64,000 bases of DNA from Oxyruncus cristatus (lineage: Eukaryota; Chordata; Aves; Passeriformes; Cotingidae). The stretch's first letter is position 1, and every line of letters starts with the position of its first letter. The translations under genes and the position numbers were made by a program. Below are positions 48,622 through 62,173 of this stretch, one piece after another. Location: the NCBI GenBank assembly GCA_013399855.1, contig VXAY01001101.1:801268-865267 (forward strand), written 5' to 3'. Below the pieces are notes generated by a model. That model was not told the origin of the DNA and did not search any database. It was given only the letters and a program-made list of their open reading frames with translations.

Positions 48622-51600
48622 TTCTGCCGGCTTTGCAGCTTCAGCAAGGTCAGCAATTGGTATCAGTATTGGGCTGACCCAGGCCACCACACAGTTCTTA
48701 GCAACATTATGGTTTTGCTATAGTCTAGAGGGAATGTCCACAAAATGCAGAACACGGTAACTGGCATTTTTATGCAGCATGTGTGACCAGCAGGCAGCTT
48801 GGGGACCATCCGATGAGCGTTCAGAATATCCTGACAGGGTTTAGCAATACAGCTTCCAGGAAAAAAAATCTGCTTAATTGCCAGATAAATTCTTGGAGGG
48901 TTGTTTTGTTTTGTTTTAAGTTTAGGTCCTCTGGAACTTGACAAAAAGACCTTGGGGAATGGATTTGAGTAATGATTTTCTGAAGCCATTAAACTTAACA
49001 ATGACTTCAAAGATTTAGCATCTGTTTTTTAAATGTTCGCATGAGGCTGACAGTTGGTATACAATGTTTCACCCCACTGCAGTTGGCAACTACCAAGATA
49101 TTAAATGTTACATAAAATACAAACTTTGCCTGGAACTATGCTTGTGATCAGGAAGAAAACTATGAAATATGGCATCTTTGTGTTCATCATCCCCAGGTGA
49201 GGGTTTAAAGTCTGCTTGACTTACTGGCACACGTACCTTTACGTCCTTAATAATTTGCTAGCACCAGAAAGAGGCAAGCAGTGAGGGTAGAATGAGTTTT
49301 ACTCCCTTCTGGCTCACGTATCAGGAGCTGTTAGCAAAATTCCAGCTCTGTGGTGGGGATGTGTGAGTCCAAAACAAACAAGATGTTTTTCAGATGGTAG
49401 ACTGTGTTTAAAACTCTGGCACTTGGAAAAATTTATTTTATTTTATTACTGTAAATTGAACAACTTTAATTAATATCAGCTCACTGACAAACAAGTATGG
49501 TGGTTTAATGGTTGGTTTTCACACTGTGCAACAAATCCTGACACACAAGTCTTCATAGGAGTCGAAGGCCCAGACAGCAGAGCTAATGTGGTTCCACTTT
49601 GCAGTTGCAAGAAGAGTGAGAGAAAAAAACCTGTGCCGCCCCCTCCCCTTTACAGATGAGCTCCTCCATTTCATTTCACAGGCCTAAAGCGTGGCCAGAG
49701 GCTCTCAACTTCAACAGTGCACGGAAAAATTTCCTTCTGGGAGAAATTTATATCATCTGCTCTTGGACCTGTCCTGGGTCTCCATAGGTAGAGTGAAAAG
49801 GGAATAATTTAATGTTCCTGAAGCTCAGATTATCTCCTATTTGTTCATTCACCCTCAGCATGACCTATGCTAACAGTGGAGTTAGCTCCACTGTTTGGCT
49901 CTTAACTGCATGGGCTCTTGTTGGATCAGTAATTTTATCTAACAAAAACCAAATAGGAAGAGAATAAATGAAATGCTGGTTTTTCAATGCTCCTGACCAC
50001 AAAATGTGATGGAACTGCTTTGTCACTGGTTTTCTCACTGGTTGCTACCTTGGGCACAGATAGCCACTGTTTGTCATCAAGAAGTCAAACAAACAATTTT
50101 ATGTGTTATTACAAGCTGTAAAGCAGGGCACAGTCTGGGCACTGTATTTGAATGCAAATGTATAAGGGAAAGGAAACAAATGAAATTTCAAGTCTTTAAG
50201 ATAATTACTCAAACTTATCACCATTCCTCTCCTTATTTACTTGGTTCAGAGGAGAACAAGGAGAAAGCTTTTAATAACTTGCCTTTCATACCTTTTTATT
50301 TGAAAGAAAGACAGTAAAAAGGGGGTATTTCTTGTCTTTGAGAAGCCAGGGCAAAGTTAAGGTTGGGCTTCTCCGCCTCTCCCTTCTTTAAAATAGTTTA
50401 TTGAAACTAAAGAGTGGAAAGAGGAATTCTACTGAAAGAAAGTGTTTATGTAAAGCTCATAGAAGAAAGTGTTCCAGAACATTAATTTATTTTAAAATAT
50501 TACCCCTTAATACTACCAAGATTAATGAAATCAGCTGTCATCTGCAGAGGAAGTGCCAGTTTACAAGCCAAAGCTGTTATGAATTATGTGCAGGATTTTT
50601 TCAAGATTTCAGAAAATTTTGCTGTAAACCATGTGCTTAATACACTTTTTTGATACAAATCTCCGTTATTTAGCTCCCTTTTCTTTTCCAGCACTCTGTT
50701 TGTCTATTGAAAAACAACTATCATCACAGACTGGAAGGTGTCCAAGAAATAAGAGACAAATAAGACGCATTTTCCCTAGGTATTTAGGGTGATAAGTAGA
50801 GATCTGATTCAAAGACATATCTGGACACAAATGTAGGATAGAACTGTGTGGAATCATCAACTCCAACTGCTAAAATCAGTTTGCAGCTTCTTCTGTGGCA
50901 TAAAATGCTCACTGTGTCTTTCTGTAGCATCAAAACTTTCATCCGTTTTGATATCAGGTTTCTCGTACTCCCTGAGTATTAGGGAGCATTAGTGAAAGCT
51001 TTCACCAGGCCTCATTTCCTTTGCTGAGGTCATAACCCATTTCTTCTTATTCTCTTATTGATCGAGTTACCCAACATCCCCTGGAAGGTCATAGATAATT
51101 TTTTCTTTGTAGTTTCTTAGAGGGAAATTCTGATCTTTTATTCTTGTTTTGAGTCAGTTAAAAAAAAATGCGGATCCTTCACCCATATTTGTTGTACAGA
51201 GCTGGTATATTTAGTTGATATAAAGCAATATAAATTAACTATTAATTTCTACTGTCTGAGAATTCGGGGCTGTTATTCCCTTGCATAATACTGACATTAT
51301 TAATAACTGGTATTTCCTCTCTTATGACAACATATGTTCTACAAGAAGTTTAAGGCTGTAGTGTCCAATTTGCCATAGCTACTACAATTCCATTGATTTC
51401 CACATAATTCTGTCAACTGTAACCTAGATACTCCTTTTTTTTCTGTAGTGAATGGGAGAAGGCAATATAAAGGTCTTCTGTGTAGAGTTACTGTGGGTGT
51501 AGATCTTATCATTTACAAATGAAAAATGAGCAACTTACTGTTGGTCCTTCTAGACTCTGAGATTATCTATTGATCATAGCAAGACCTACACAAAAGAAGT

Positions 51601-54600
51601 TAATAACTTCCAGAAGTGGCACTTATTCCTCTTTTGGCAACTAGCTAAAGGCTGTAAGAGCACTGTCTCTTTTGAAATAATAGGTTTTTTCCAGGATGTC
51701 CTACACAGATTCTGACCCTCACTGCTGACAGTAAGAAATATCAGAGATCACAGCCTAGCCTCAAAGATCTGCTCAATACCCAGATTGGATCCTACAGAGA
51801 GAAGGATTAAAGCCCACCATTCAGATGGAGGAAAGCAAATTTTATGTTAGACCTACATAAACTCAGCAGTTCTCTGACTATACTGTCCTTTGAGTTTAGT
51901 TTTCTCATGGTTGCACTTACACTAAAATCTCTCTTGAAGATATTTCATCCTGCTCTCTTGCCTCTGCTCCCTTCTTTGCTTCCTTCACCCTCTAACCTCA
52001 TCCTACAACCACATACCCTGGTGAGATATCAGGCAGTTTAACCTAAGGACACCACTTTTGGTCTTACTTCAGAACTTCCATTTGTTAGCTTAAAATTTAT
52101 ATTTCATAGTTTATTACATTTGCACCCTTTTGCCAAAGAGTTTTTAGTCTGGACAACAGCTGGGTACCATGAATTCTTTCAACGTGCAGAAACAAGTCAC
52201 AAGAACTAAATACATAATTCACATCACTGTGTACATTTGATTTCACCAGGCTGCTGTCATGTTAGTAAATATTTATTTAAGGTAAGGTTTTCTCTTTTTT
52301 GTGATCATCTGTTTCAAAATACTGAGCCAGAGACCAGAACAGATATTTCATCAGGAAGCCATGAGAGTTATGCACAGATTTATCCCTGCTTTGAAATTTT
52401 ACCCAGAAAGTCATGGAAAGTAAAAAGTAGACATGTGAAACTCAACCGTTGCTTCAGGTATGTCATGGTTTAGCCCATGGTACAGTACAAGTGGACTTCA
52501 ATCCCTAAGGAAGATGCATCCAGGAAAGAGATAAAATAGTTACTCCCTCGGTACTAAACAAAGTTCAAGGGTAATTCACATGTAACAGCAGCAGGTAGAA
52601 AAGTTAAAATTCTTCTTGGCAATGAAAAGCAGAGAAAAGACAGAAGTAATTTGTCAATATGGACTGAGGGTATCACTTGGGTGACCAATTTTTATCAGGG
52701 ATCCCAGAAAGACTAGAGTCTCTACTCAGGTAAATTCCTGCTCAAGGCAACGGGATTTTGCTTGATCGGACAGAGGAGCACATGAGGGTCTTTGTCAGCA
52801 TCATAGTCACTTGCACAGACGAGCAGGGAGGCTGGAGGACACACCTACATGTGTTACCAGTCTTGACACAGACTGAACCAGTAGAGAAAAGGCTTCCCAA
52901 TGGAAGAGTATCCCCTGTGGAAACAGGTGAGGAACATCCCCCACTGCGGTTCAGACTTTACTATGTTCTGGGTTGCAGTAAAGAATGTGGGGGCAGAGTA
53001 AAGGTAACATGTTAGTCCCAGTGGTTTGAGCAGGTCTGAGCTATGGTGAGTATAAAATAAAGCAATATGAGGCCCTGGAAAAACCCTGTGCTGTACTTTC
53101 TATCTGTGGAAATATGCTCATATCAAGGCACATTTACTGTTACAGCTGAATCAATAGGTTTACAATTAGACAAACAGACAGCAGATTTGGATTCACTTTT
53201 GGGCTTTTCTACCTTCCCAATACAGCTTTTAAAAAAATAATCAAAACCCAGCAGTTTATAGAGGTTTATACTGATTATACATCCCACATCACTTTTCTTC
53301 AGGTGATAAGGTACAGGGTACTGCATCCTGGCAAAATTCCAGGATGAATAATTGCATTGCCTTGCCAAGTTTTAATTGAATGAGGTGTTCTTCTTAACTT
53401 TGTCTCCTAAATTACTGTGCATTGTTATACATTGTTAATTACTGACCACACATCTCCAGAGGAGGCTGACTTGCAGAGGTATCATATTGTCATAGTGTAA
53501 TCCAGAAAAGAAATAAATCCAAAGCCCTCAAATATCTCTAGAAGAAAGACAACAGAGCAGGACTGATGTAGTAACCCAAGCTTCACTTCTCCCCTCTCTT
53601 CATGCATTTAAAATGATTGTCAGTGCAGACTGACAATGGAGCCCTTCTAATTTTTGATTATGTTCTAAGTGAAGGACAGACTAGGGTACAATTCCCCAGC
53701 TTCTCAGTGGTCTGTTGTTGTGGTCATTTGGAGGCACTTCTGTGAAGATCTCCAATGGGCTACTTGGAGATACCTCAGAATACCCTTGCTGGGGCTGGAG
53801 GGGCTTCTGCTGGGTTTCATCTTCCGGAGGAATGTAATTTTGTTCTAACCAAAACTGTTTGTGAAACAGGAGCATCTTTTGTTCCAAATAATTTTAGGAT
53901 AGATGCCAAAAAAGATCTTTTTCAATATTTCTAACTAGGAAATCAGGTAAGAGAGGAAGAGAAAAGAAAAAAATCCAAGCAATTTTGTATTTTAAAACTT
54001 TAGAAATAAATAGACCAGAAAAAGTAGAAACTAAAATAAAGCATTTCCAAAACATCTACAGCAACTTGTGTACTCTACTTTTTTGCTTGATTGCTCAACA
54101 AAGAATATTGTAATTTCAGCTTTTTTACCAACCCAGTATACGGGAAATTGATCCCAAATATGAAAAATTCTGAGAAATCATGAAAGCTATATCTTTCCTA
54201 CATACAAAAAAAAAAATTATATGACCATATTTCTTTCCAATGAATGTCCAGAATTTTAATTGATATCACTTATATGTAAATCTGTAAATACATATATAAT
54301 TAATGTGTACCTAGAAAACACTTGTGTAGAAATATAAATATTTATATGTATATTTGTACGAGTAACAAGACAATTTTCTATGCAGTAAGTCATTGCTATT
54401 AAGCAGTGTGACAGTTTAGTTTGAACACCCAACCCAGATCACTCATACTCATGATGTCAGGGAGTTCAACTCCCTCTCCCAGAAGACATACAAAAAAGGA
54501 ATAAGAAGTAGGCAATCCCCATGTGAGGGACTAGGAGGTGCCTCAAGCTGCTGAGATCCTAATCTTAAAACTACGCAGATTTTGAGGAGAAAAACTGTAT

Positions 54601-55313
54601 ACACTCTAGTTTTAATATTTTACTGGGCTTCCTCTCCTTCAACCTCTTCTGAGGTTGGGACATTGTAAACCTGGAGTGAAATTGCAAGTCCTGACAGTCG
54701 AGGGGGGCAAGGTTTATCTTTTGTAATTTGTGTAGTTTAAGGCACATTTTTGGAACAACATTCATTACTTTAGGCACTGTGCATCACACCCCTATCCCTT
54801 CTCTGGGTACCAGAGAAGGCAGTAAATGCCTGTAGCAGACTTGAAACCAGGATTGGTAAAGCATAAACAGGCAAAGAAGCAGGAAGAAATTGCCCCTGAA
54901 AAGCTGTTGCTGTTAGAAAATTATGGCCACATACACATTCTCCAGGCAGTTGTGAAATGTGCTTTAGGTTGTTGAAGAGTTCATCTACCTTTTATTCTCC
55001 CTGTTCCCTAAGAAAAAAAAATACAATAAATTTCTTGTGCAGAAAGATTTTAAATCATTGAGGAATCTCCCTTCAGTATCCCAAACAGTTGTTTTATTGG
55101 CAACTGAAGCCCCTTTTTCATTACTCTTCAAAGATCCCTCCATTTCAATTCTAGTTGTTCACATTCTGCTTCAAATAATACCCCACTGAGCTGACCACAT
55201 GCAGGACTGTGTTCCAAGACCTCTTTTTTTAATAAAAATTCTCTTTCAGTGTCTCCACACCATGAAACAAATCACATAGCTTCATAAGCCATCAGACAAT
55301 CCTTTCAGTTTCT
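48621..55313. other. Non-coding stretch, no gene seen
   Basis: A 115-codon minus frame (48,663-49,010) lies directly beside the T65 run and would sit just before its A-tail on that strand; its product is not recognised. A 103-codon plus frame (50,006-50,317) is also unrecognised. The rest has only short frames. Confidence 0.65.
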
Positions 55314-55520
55314 CGTGCGGGCGAGCTGAGCCTTTTTCATCTGATTAATTCACCACGCAAGCTGATCTGGGAAGCATAAAAAGCTTCTGAGGCAGGATGA
55401 GAATCAGCAGCTCATATTTTATAATGGCATCACTAATGCCCCAAATTAAGTGCTGAGGCTGTTTTGCTTGGCAATATCATTTCATGTTAATTTTGGATGG
55501 GACCGAAAATGAAGTTGTAA
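55314..55520. promoter_or_regulatory. Candidate enhancer-type conserved block
   Basis: CpGs (TCGTGCGGGCGAGC) are followed by homeodomain-type cores (CTGATTAATTCACC), CACGCAAGCTGATCTGGG, and TAAT-rich stretches. The sequence is of mixed composition without low complexity and carries no coding frame before 55,484. It resembles developmental enhancers in motif content only. Confidence 0.25.
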
Positions 55521-58500
55521 TCTCTCTCTATCATGCTGCGACTATTTCCTTGACCATCTTCAGTGCTGCATTTTATGAGGATGTGGCTGTTACTGTTGGG
55601 TATAGAAAACACTATACAAGTAAAACCTCCTTGGGTTCCTGCCCCAAAGAGTTTACAGATCCGTGCATTCATCCACGGGGAGGGAACCCTTGGGGACCGT
55701 GTCTGGCTCCACATATAGGAGGAGCTGGCCAAGAAGACCCAGAAGAGAGCAACTTGCAGGCCTGGAGGAAGGTGACCCCCATATTCAGTGAATTTGACCT
55801 CAACCTCTGAGGGAAAAGGATCGCTCCGAATGAGTTGCAAGCGCAGGTCTCACATGCTGCCCGGGTAATGCTGCACCACATCATCCCTCCTGACCAGTAA
55901 TTAGGAGCTCTGTCCATTTTGTTGCAGGAAAGAATTTAAGAGAGGGCAGTTTGATTCTTTGAAAAGCAAAGGTGGCTCTTTTTTTCCCGCATTCTGTATT
56001 GCTTTAGCAGTTCCAGTTGCCCTTCAGTAATTTTTAATTTTTTTTCTTTTCTGAAGACTCGGGCTATGGTTCTTAATAACCATGTACTATTCAATGTGAA
56101 CAGCTAGTGTTACTGGTCAACATCTGCTCTGGGGTTCTAAAATGAGGCACTTAACTTTATGTATAAGAATTCTCATATTTTTGCTAATTTGGAAAGATAA
56201 TGAACTAGTGAGTCTTACAATTTTTAGACCATTTACCGTCATTCAATATTGTTATTTATGAATATATGTCATTTTTAATACAGAAATATTTATATTTGTC
56301 TTGGTTTTTACAGAAGAGTGGGTTTTGCTCCCTCAGAGCCTGTCCCCTTGTCAGCTTCAATTTATCTCAACCAAAATGATCGTGTTCCCAGCTATGAACT
56401 CTACATTTATTTCATAGATGCATAAAAGGTCAAGACCTTAGATTTTTTTTTTAATCTATGTCATTGTGAATTTAAAAGAGCCTAAAGGATCAACAAGACC
56501 AAATTAAAATAAAAGAACGTAATTGTGCGTTCATTCACTTCAGATTTTTGGATACTCAGTTCCAATTTAAAATAAGCATGCATTGGTAAGCAAGTCAAGC
56601 ACAGAACTGTATACTGCATTATTTTTATTAAGGTTGGTCACTTCATAGTTAATTTTCACCTTCATTAAAATATTTTAAACTATGTCTTTAAGTATATAAA
56701 ACATCAAAGTTTCATTCTCCCACTACCATCTGAGAGAGATCAACTCTCAGTAAGACCCTTGCCATTTTCTTTGATCTTGTAGAGACCTGGGGATTTTAAG
56801 TCTGGTGTTGACTCTTTCAAGAATTTTAGAGCTAATTGCTTAATGTTTTTATTGTGTTCCCTTCTCTAATTTAATATAATGTTTTATGAAGTTGTTAGAG
56901 ACTGTAATCTCTGTATTACATTTTTGCTATTACTGGTGACATATTTCTAGTGAAATTTCAAGCTAAAGGGAATAATTTATAATGTTCTTCATTTTGTTGA
57001 TAAGAACTTCTTTCTGGTGATCCTCTGTTATTCTGTCTGGGCTATAATTTTTCTTCTGCCCACATATAATCTTGCAATGAAATATGTAGCCTTCTTTTGT
57101 CTACTTATATTCAGTGAGTATTCTGAGTTTGTGGTTTAATTCATTGTAAATTACCTCATATCTGAACCAGGAGCATTTATTTACTACTTTTAAGCTGAAT
57201 AAAATGCTGTGGAGTGTTTAATGCCTAAGGATAAGTCTGGATTCTGCTGAAGGAAATAACAAGCTCCCATGAACCTAAAGAGAATCAAACTTTACCTGAA
57301 ATGCTCAAGTACCAGAAGGACTTGCCCTAAGCAGCCTTTGGTGTAGGATATTTCAACACATCACTTTTTCTGTCCACTCAAAAAAATTCCCCTCTAGCTG
57401 ACAATCATGACTGAACCCACTGTATCTCCTTCCCTGTATACAAGAAATTCAGGCCAGCTCAGATGAGTGCTAAAGACTCCAATGGATATTTTGTGCCAAA
57501 AGTGGTTTTCACCAGACCCTAGGCACAGTTTACATTGGGATTATCTCACTGATTTACGCTTCTTTAGAAAGTGCTGTTTCTTGGAAAGACACTCCACTGA
57601 AAACACTTAGTCTAGTTCCACTCTGCTAAAACTAAAGGGATTTGTCTATACGTGATGGCTAATTGCAACTGATTAATACATGAGGAGGTAAAACCTGATC
57701 TATATGAGTGACCAATTCCAAATTAGTTCAATCTAGAGAGAATGGAGAGGAGGGAAAGTTTCATTCAAGCTGAGTTGAATGAGTGGGACAGAAAGCATAC
57801 GTGAAATTTGTGCTCTGCAGGACTGAGCGACCTCAGTAGGTGAGTGCCTTCTGCACTCTCCTATGAAGTCTGCAAAATATAAGCTTCAAACACACAGCCC
57901 ACAATCACTTCATTCTCGGTGACAAAAATCACAAATACACACGGCAAGAGTGGCAGCTGAGAGAAACCTTTTGCCAGGAGCATATTAATGTAACATTCTT
58001 GGGGATTGCTGTTGTGAGAGTAAACAGAAACAGATGCGGATCCAAGAAGACCAGGTTGTAAATCTAACTACTAATCAGAAGGACCCAGTCCAGTAAATTG
58101 AGGAGTATGATACAGTTTCTGCTCTTTCAACTCAGTGCTTCCTCTGCTTTTCAGTCACCTCATCTTTCTGATTCACTCTAATCTTAGCCAACTGTCATTA
58201 GTGACCTGGTGTTTCAACTACAAGATTCTGCATCATTCAGTGCAACTTGAAAATTTTTGGAGACCTTTCATGCACAAATTTCTGATGGCTCAAAGCACAA
58301 AGCTAATTCAAATAACAAAACATCTGAGCTTTAGTTGATGCTGTCGTAGTTTGCTTTCTGCCTAGATCTGGATTTTCTTTGACAGAATATAAGAAATGAA
58401 AACAGATTTGCATGCTAATCCAGTCTTATTTTCAGTTTATGATGGGCATATAGCAAGTTGCTGATGATGAATAAATAAAAGTATCATGCCAAGTAAATAT

Positions 58501-61500
58501 TATTCATTTGTAGTCACATATGTACTGGTGGATGCATCTTTGGGTTTCAAATCTCAACCAGATGGAAAAACATCTGGAATTAAAAAAATATTAGGCAAAG
58601 AGGGCAATATCTGAAAGTCTAATTATGGGGGTATTTTCTGGGTCCCACAGTTGTGTAAAAACTGTAAGGAAAAAGACAAGGACAGGAATGCAAATCATTG
58701 CACATATATTGGGTTGTGTATAAGTTATATCAGGTTGTATGCATAGTTTTTAAAAATCAATTTCAAGTTTTAAGACGCTAATATCTGCCTGGACTCTGAA
58801 CAGCATGATTATTAATGTAATATCTTAATTCCACCTAACTTCCATTCCTGTTTTGGCATGGAAAAATTTTTAAAATATTGAACTCTGTCTACAAGTCATG
58901 ACTCTCAGGCTTTCTTGTGAGTAAAATAGACATGCTTGGCATTGTTATTTTATCTTCTACATGTGACAGATCATGCACTACACCAACTGATCTCACATGG
59001 GGTCCACAAGTCATTTACTTAGTATTAAGGCCTAGTTAATAAAATGTCAACAATTCTAATCATAGTTATCTTTAGTAAATACCATATATATTAAATTACA
59101 TTGCTAATACATCAGAGTTTATTACCTGGTGTCAGAGAAAATGGCTATTTAATAATCAATCTTTGAACTAGAAACTTTTAAATGTAAATATCGTCCGAAA
59201 CAGTGTGATTTCTTAGGGCTGTACTCACAATTCTGTATAAATGCCTTATAACAAGAAATTAGACATCAGACAATTTCCTATGTCTTTATATCACCAAAAT
59301 GGGGGGTTGTACATGCAGCTTTTGCAGACTTCAGAATATTCTCTGCTGGTTTCCTTTCCATGCAGCTAAACCAAAATTATGCAAGAAATAAGGTCCCCAG
59401 TGTGAAAAAAAACCATTTCTTTTCCTTACTGAAATTTCAACCCTTAATATTTTTCTTTTTATAAGTATGTGTTGCTAAATAATTTTTGAAAACAGTTATG
59501 TATTTGTTGGCTCTTTCCATAACATTAACTTGAACTGACTGTTGGCATGGAAAAGCTATAAACCATCTCCAATAAAAGTAGATATTTTTTACTAAGGGTT
59601 TTTTTTATTTCACACTATTTCACAGCTTTGATGTCACCAAAAGATTGTATTTCACAGCTGTTACTTAGCTACCATGAATTACTGCTTTAAAAAAAAGGAA
59701 AACATTAAAAGATTTTTAATTAAGAAAATTCATGACAACATTGAATTCCTCCAGCATAGTGCAACATCCTTTACTTTTTTATTTTAAAAGCTTAATTGAG
59801 AACTATAAAAAATTCCTAGTTAAGAATTTAGAGCTCCTCAGTTATTACATGAGAGCCTTAAAATACATTCCTAGCAAAAGATTTCCCACCATAAAATAGC
59901 GCACTCAGTGACAAAAAAAAAAGAGATACTCCACACAAGAACGAGCAGCTACAGAGCTTGCAAGGCTGAAGAAAATGGTTTTGCCTGTTGGTCAGCTGCT
60001 CACAACACCTGCAAGGTACATATTCTCATAAATCCCAAATTCTGAGTGGATGGGGGGTTGGAGGGGCGGGATCCATTTCTAGGAAGAGGTCTCTGTTGGA
60101 GGAGCGAGGGTAGCAAAGTTCTCATACCCAAACAGGAATGGTGGAATCGGAATCTATTATTACAAAAGTTTCAACAGGCTAAAAAAATGTCTCCCAGAAC
60201 AAGCACGGCAGATCAGGAGAAAAAAATAAAAAAAAGTAGTAATTCCTGCAGAACCCCTTAACTGTTTTGTTTTTTTCTGTCAGTCTGTTCTTAGCCTTGA
60301 AAACGCTTTGCTATGTCTTTTAAGGATTTATTTACCTGAACTTAATGCTTATAAATTCTGGACATGGGGGCATTTCTGAAGACACAAAATACACTCACAC
60401 ATTCTTTGAAAATGGAGTTTAGCTTCCCAGTTCACATTTGGCCCTGGACATAATTTTCATTAAAGAGTCTTGACAGAGGTTTGGCAAATGTTGAACTCTC
60501 CATTATTTCAGCATTCCAGGGGGAAATAACAATAGATATACCTATATTGTTAAATGGTGCCTAATTTCGAGTATCCCAGCAAATGACCTGTCTTCTGCGA
60601 TCAAGTAGTATTAGTCCTGATTTTCAGAATGCACCAGTAATGTTATTGATAATGATAAAAACTACATTATTAATAAAGGCCAAGCAAGAATATCCCAGGG
60701 AACTCAGTTCACATTTCAGTACCCAAGACAAGACCAGATCTAAGTATCACTACTACTGTATGAGATCAAATAGCTTATCTGCTTAAACTGTGCAGTTTCT
60801 TCTGCCATAAAACCAGCAGAAAATGAACTCAACCTCAGAGAAATTTAAAATACTTGTTTTTTAATGGAAACTTAAGTGTATAAAGTTAATTAAAAGAAAA
60901 GTATACTTCCTTAATGCTGCTGATTTCAAAAGTACTTTACAATGACAACTCTCAGATTAGTTATATTTTCTAATTTCTAAAGAAGATATAAGATTAAGTG
61001 ATTCAGTGGAGATATAACTGATTTTCTACCCAAAGCCGCATAAACAGTATTTGGTTATAAAACTTTAACAGATCCATTTATGTACTAAATTATTTAAGCA
61101 AATGTAATGCTTCCAAATTGTATTGTTTTGCAAGGTTTTTCTTGGAACCTTTGCCATTTATCATACATGTACTTCTGTCTTTTTTCTACTCAGAAGCACA
61201 GCATGAGGAAAGTTCATTTCACATTGAAACATCGCTACGTGGAACAATGTGATGAAATGAGACACAGGAGGAGAGTTTGTGTTATACTCTGGTAAACAGT
61301 TGGTCTACAGGAATGATAGCATTTTATGCTGTGACTGATATATCAATTGTGAGTCCTAAAATGTGACTGATCTGAAAGCGGGAGTTCTGTCTATGATAGA
61401 CTGCATGCATGTGAGAGATTACAGGTAACATGCCTAGGCCTGCTGGGAGGTCACAACCTAAATCTCACCAAGGAGTTAATATAACAGTGCAATAAATTCT

Positions 61501-62047
61501 GGTAAAATTAGACTTCAAGTATATTTAAAGTTAATGGTACTCTGCTAAATAGAGCAACACTAACAACTAAGGCCCCAAGCTTGTACATAAGACCATGAGA
61601 TTATTTACATGCTTTATGTGAATGAGCAGTTCCAATAAAGATCTACTTTAAAAGCAAATGTCTAAATGTTTGCAGGTTCAGTACAGGCAGCTCTATAGAG
61701 CACAGAAGGAAGATACTGCCCGTCTACCACATGGCACTGCAAGAGCTACATGGTAATAATGTATCAACAAACACTGATCTGAAGTACTTCAGATTTTTAA
61801 AAAGCCAATGACAAAACTGCAAAATATTATTTTAGTAACCTTTTAGACTGAATGAGAAAGTGTGCTCAGGTTTATTGGAAAATGTGGATTTACTCATTTG
61901 ATGCACTTACGTACACTGGTAATTTCCCTGGGTGTTGCTCACATCACGTAGCGCCTGACCTTCCACACAGTCCCACAGAAAACACTGGCACTGCTTCAAA
62001 AGCCAAGCCATGGAGTGGACCTGATTCAATTACGTACATAAGTATGT
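55521..62047. other. Non-coding stretch, no gene seen
   Basis: Three overlapping frames at 55,484-55,917 (108 plus, 117 and 82 minus) occupy a locally GC-richer patch and give no known product. The patch includes CCTGCCCCAAAGAGTTTACA, which faintly resembles an old amniote retroposon phrase. From 56,000 on the sequence is AT-rich with frames under 75 codons. Confidence 0.65.
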
Positions 62048-62173
62048 GTTTAGGCAACAATTTATTGCTCTGAATCATATAGCAGCAAGGATGACGAACG
62101 TCAAATATTTAGACACCAATTTATTTCTCTGAAGTATATAGCCGTAAGGAAAAGTAAAATCTTTAGACACCAA
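62048..62173. repeat. Diverged tandem repeat, about 59-bp unit, two copies plus a partial third
   Basis: Copy 1 begins GTTTAGGCAACAATTTATTG near 62,048. Copy 2 begins ATTTAGACACCAATTTATTT near 62,107. Both continue with CTCTGAA, a CATATAGC or TATATAGC core and GCAAGGA or GTAAGGA. A third start, TTTAGACACCAA, lies at 62,162-62,173 and then loses similarity. The offsets are 59 and 54 bp. The copies differ at several positions, so the duplication is old. No coding potential is seen. Confidence 0.8.

Noticed and set aside
50152..50159. Octamer motif ATGCAAAT as a meaningful signal
   Set aside because: It occurs at least four times in the window, about as often as expected in AT-rich DNA.
55484..55917. 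Three overlapping frames that might be an exon
   Set aside because: No known product, and three frames over both strands open together, which points to a local rise in GC.
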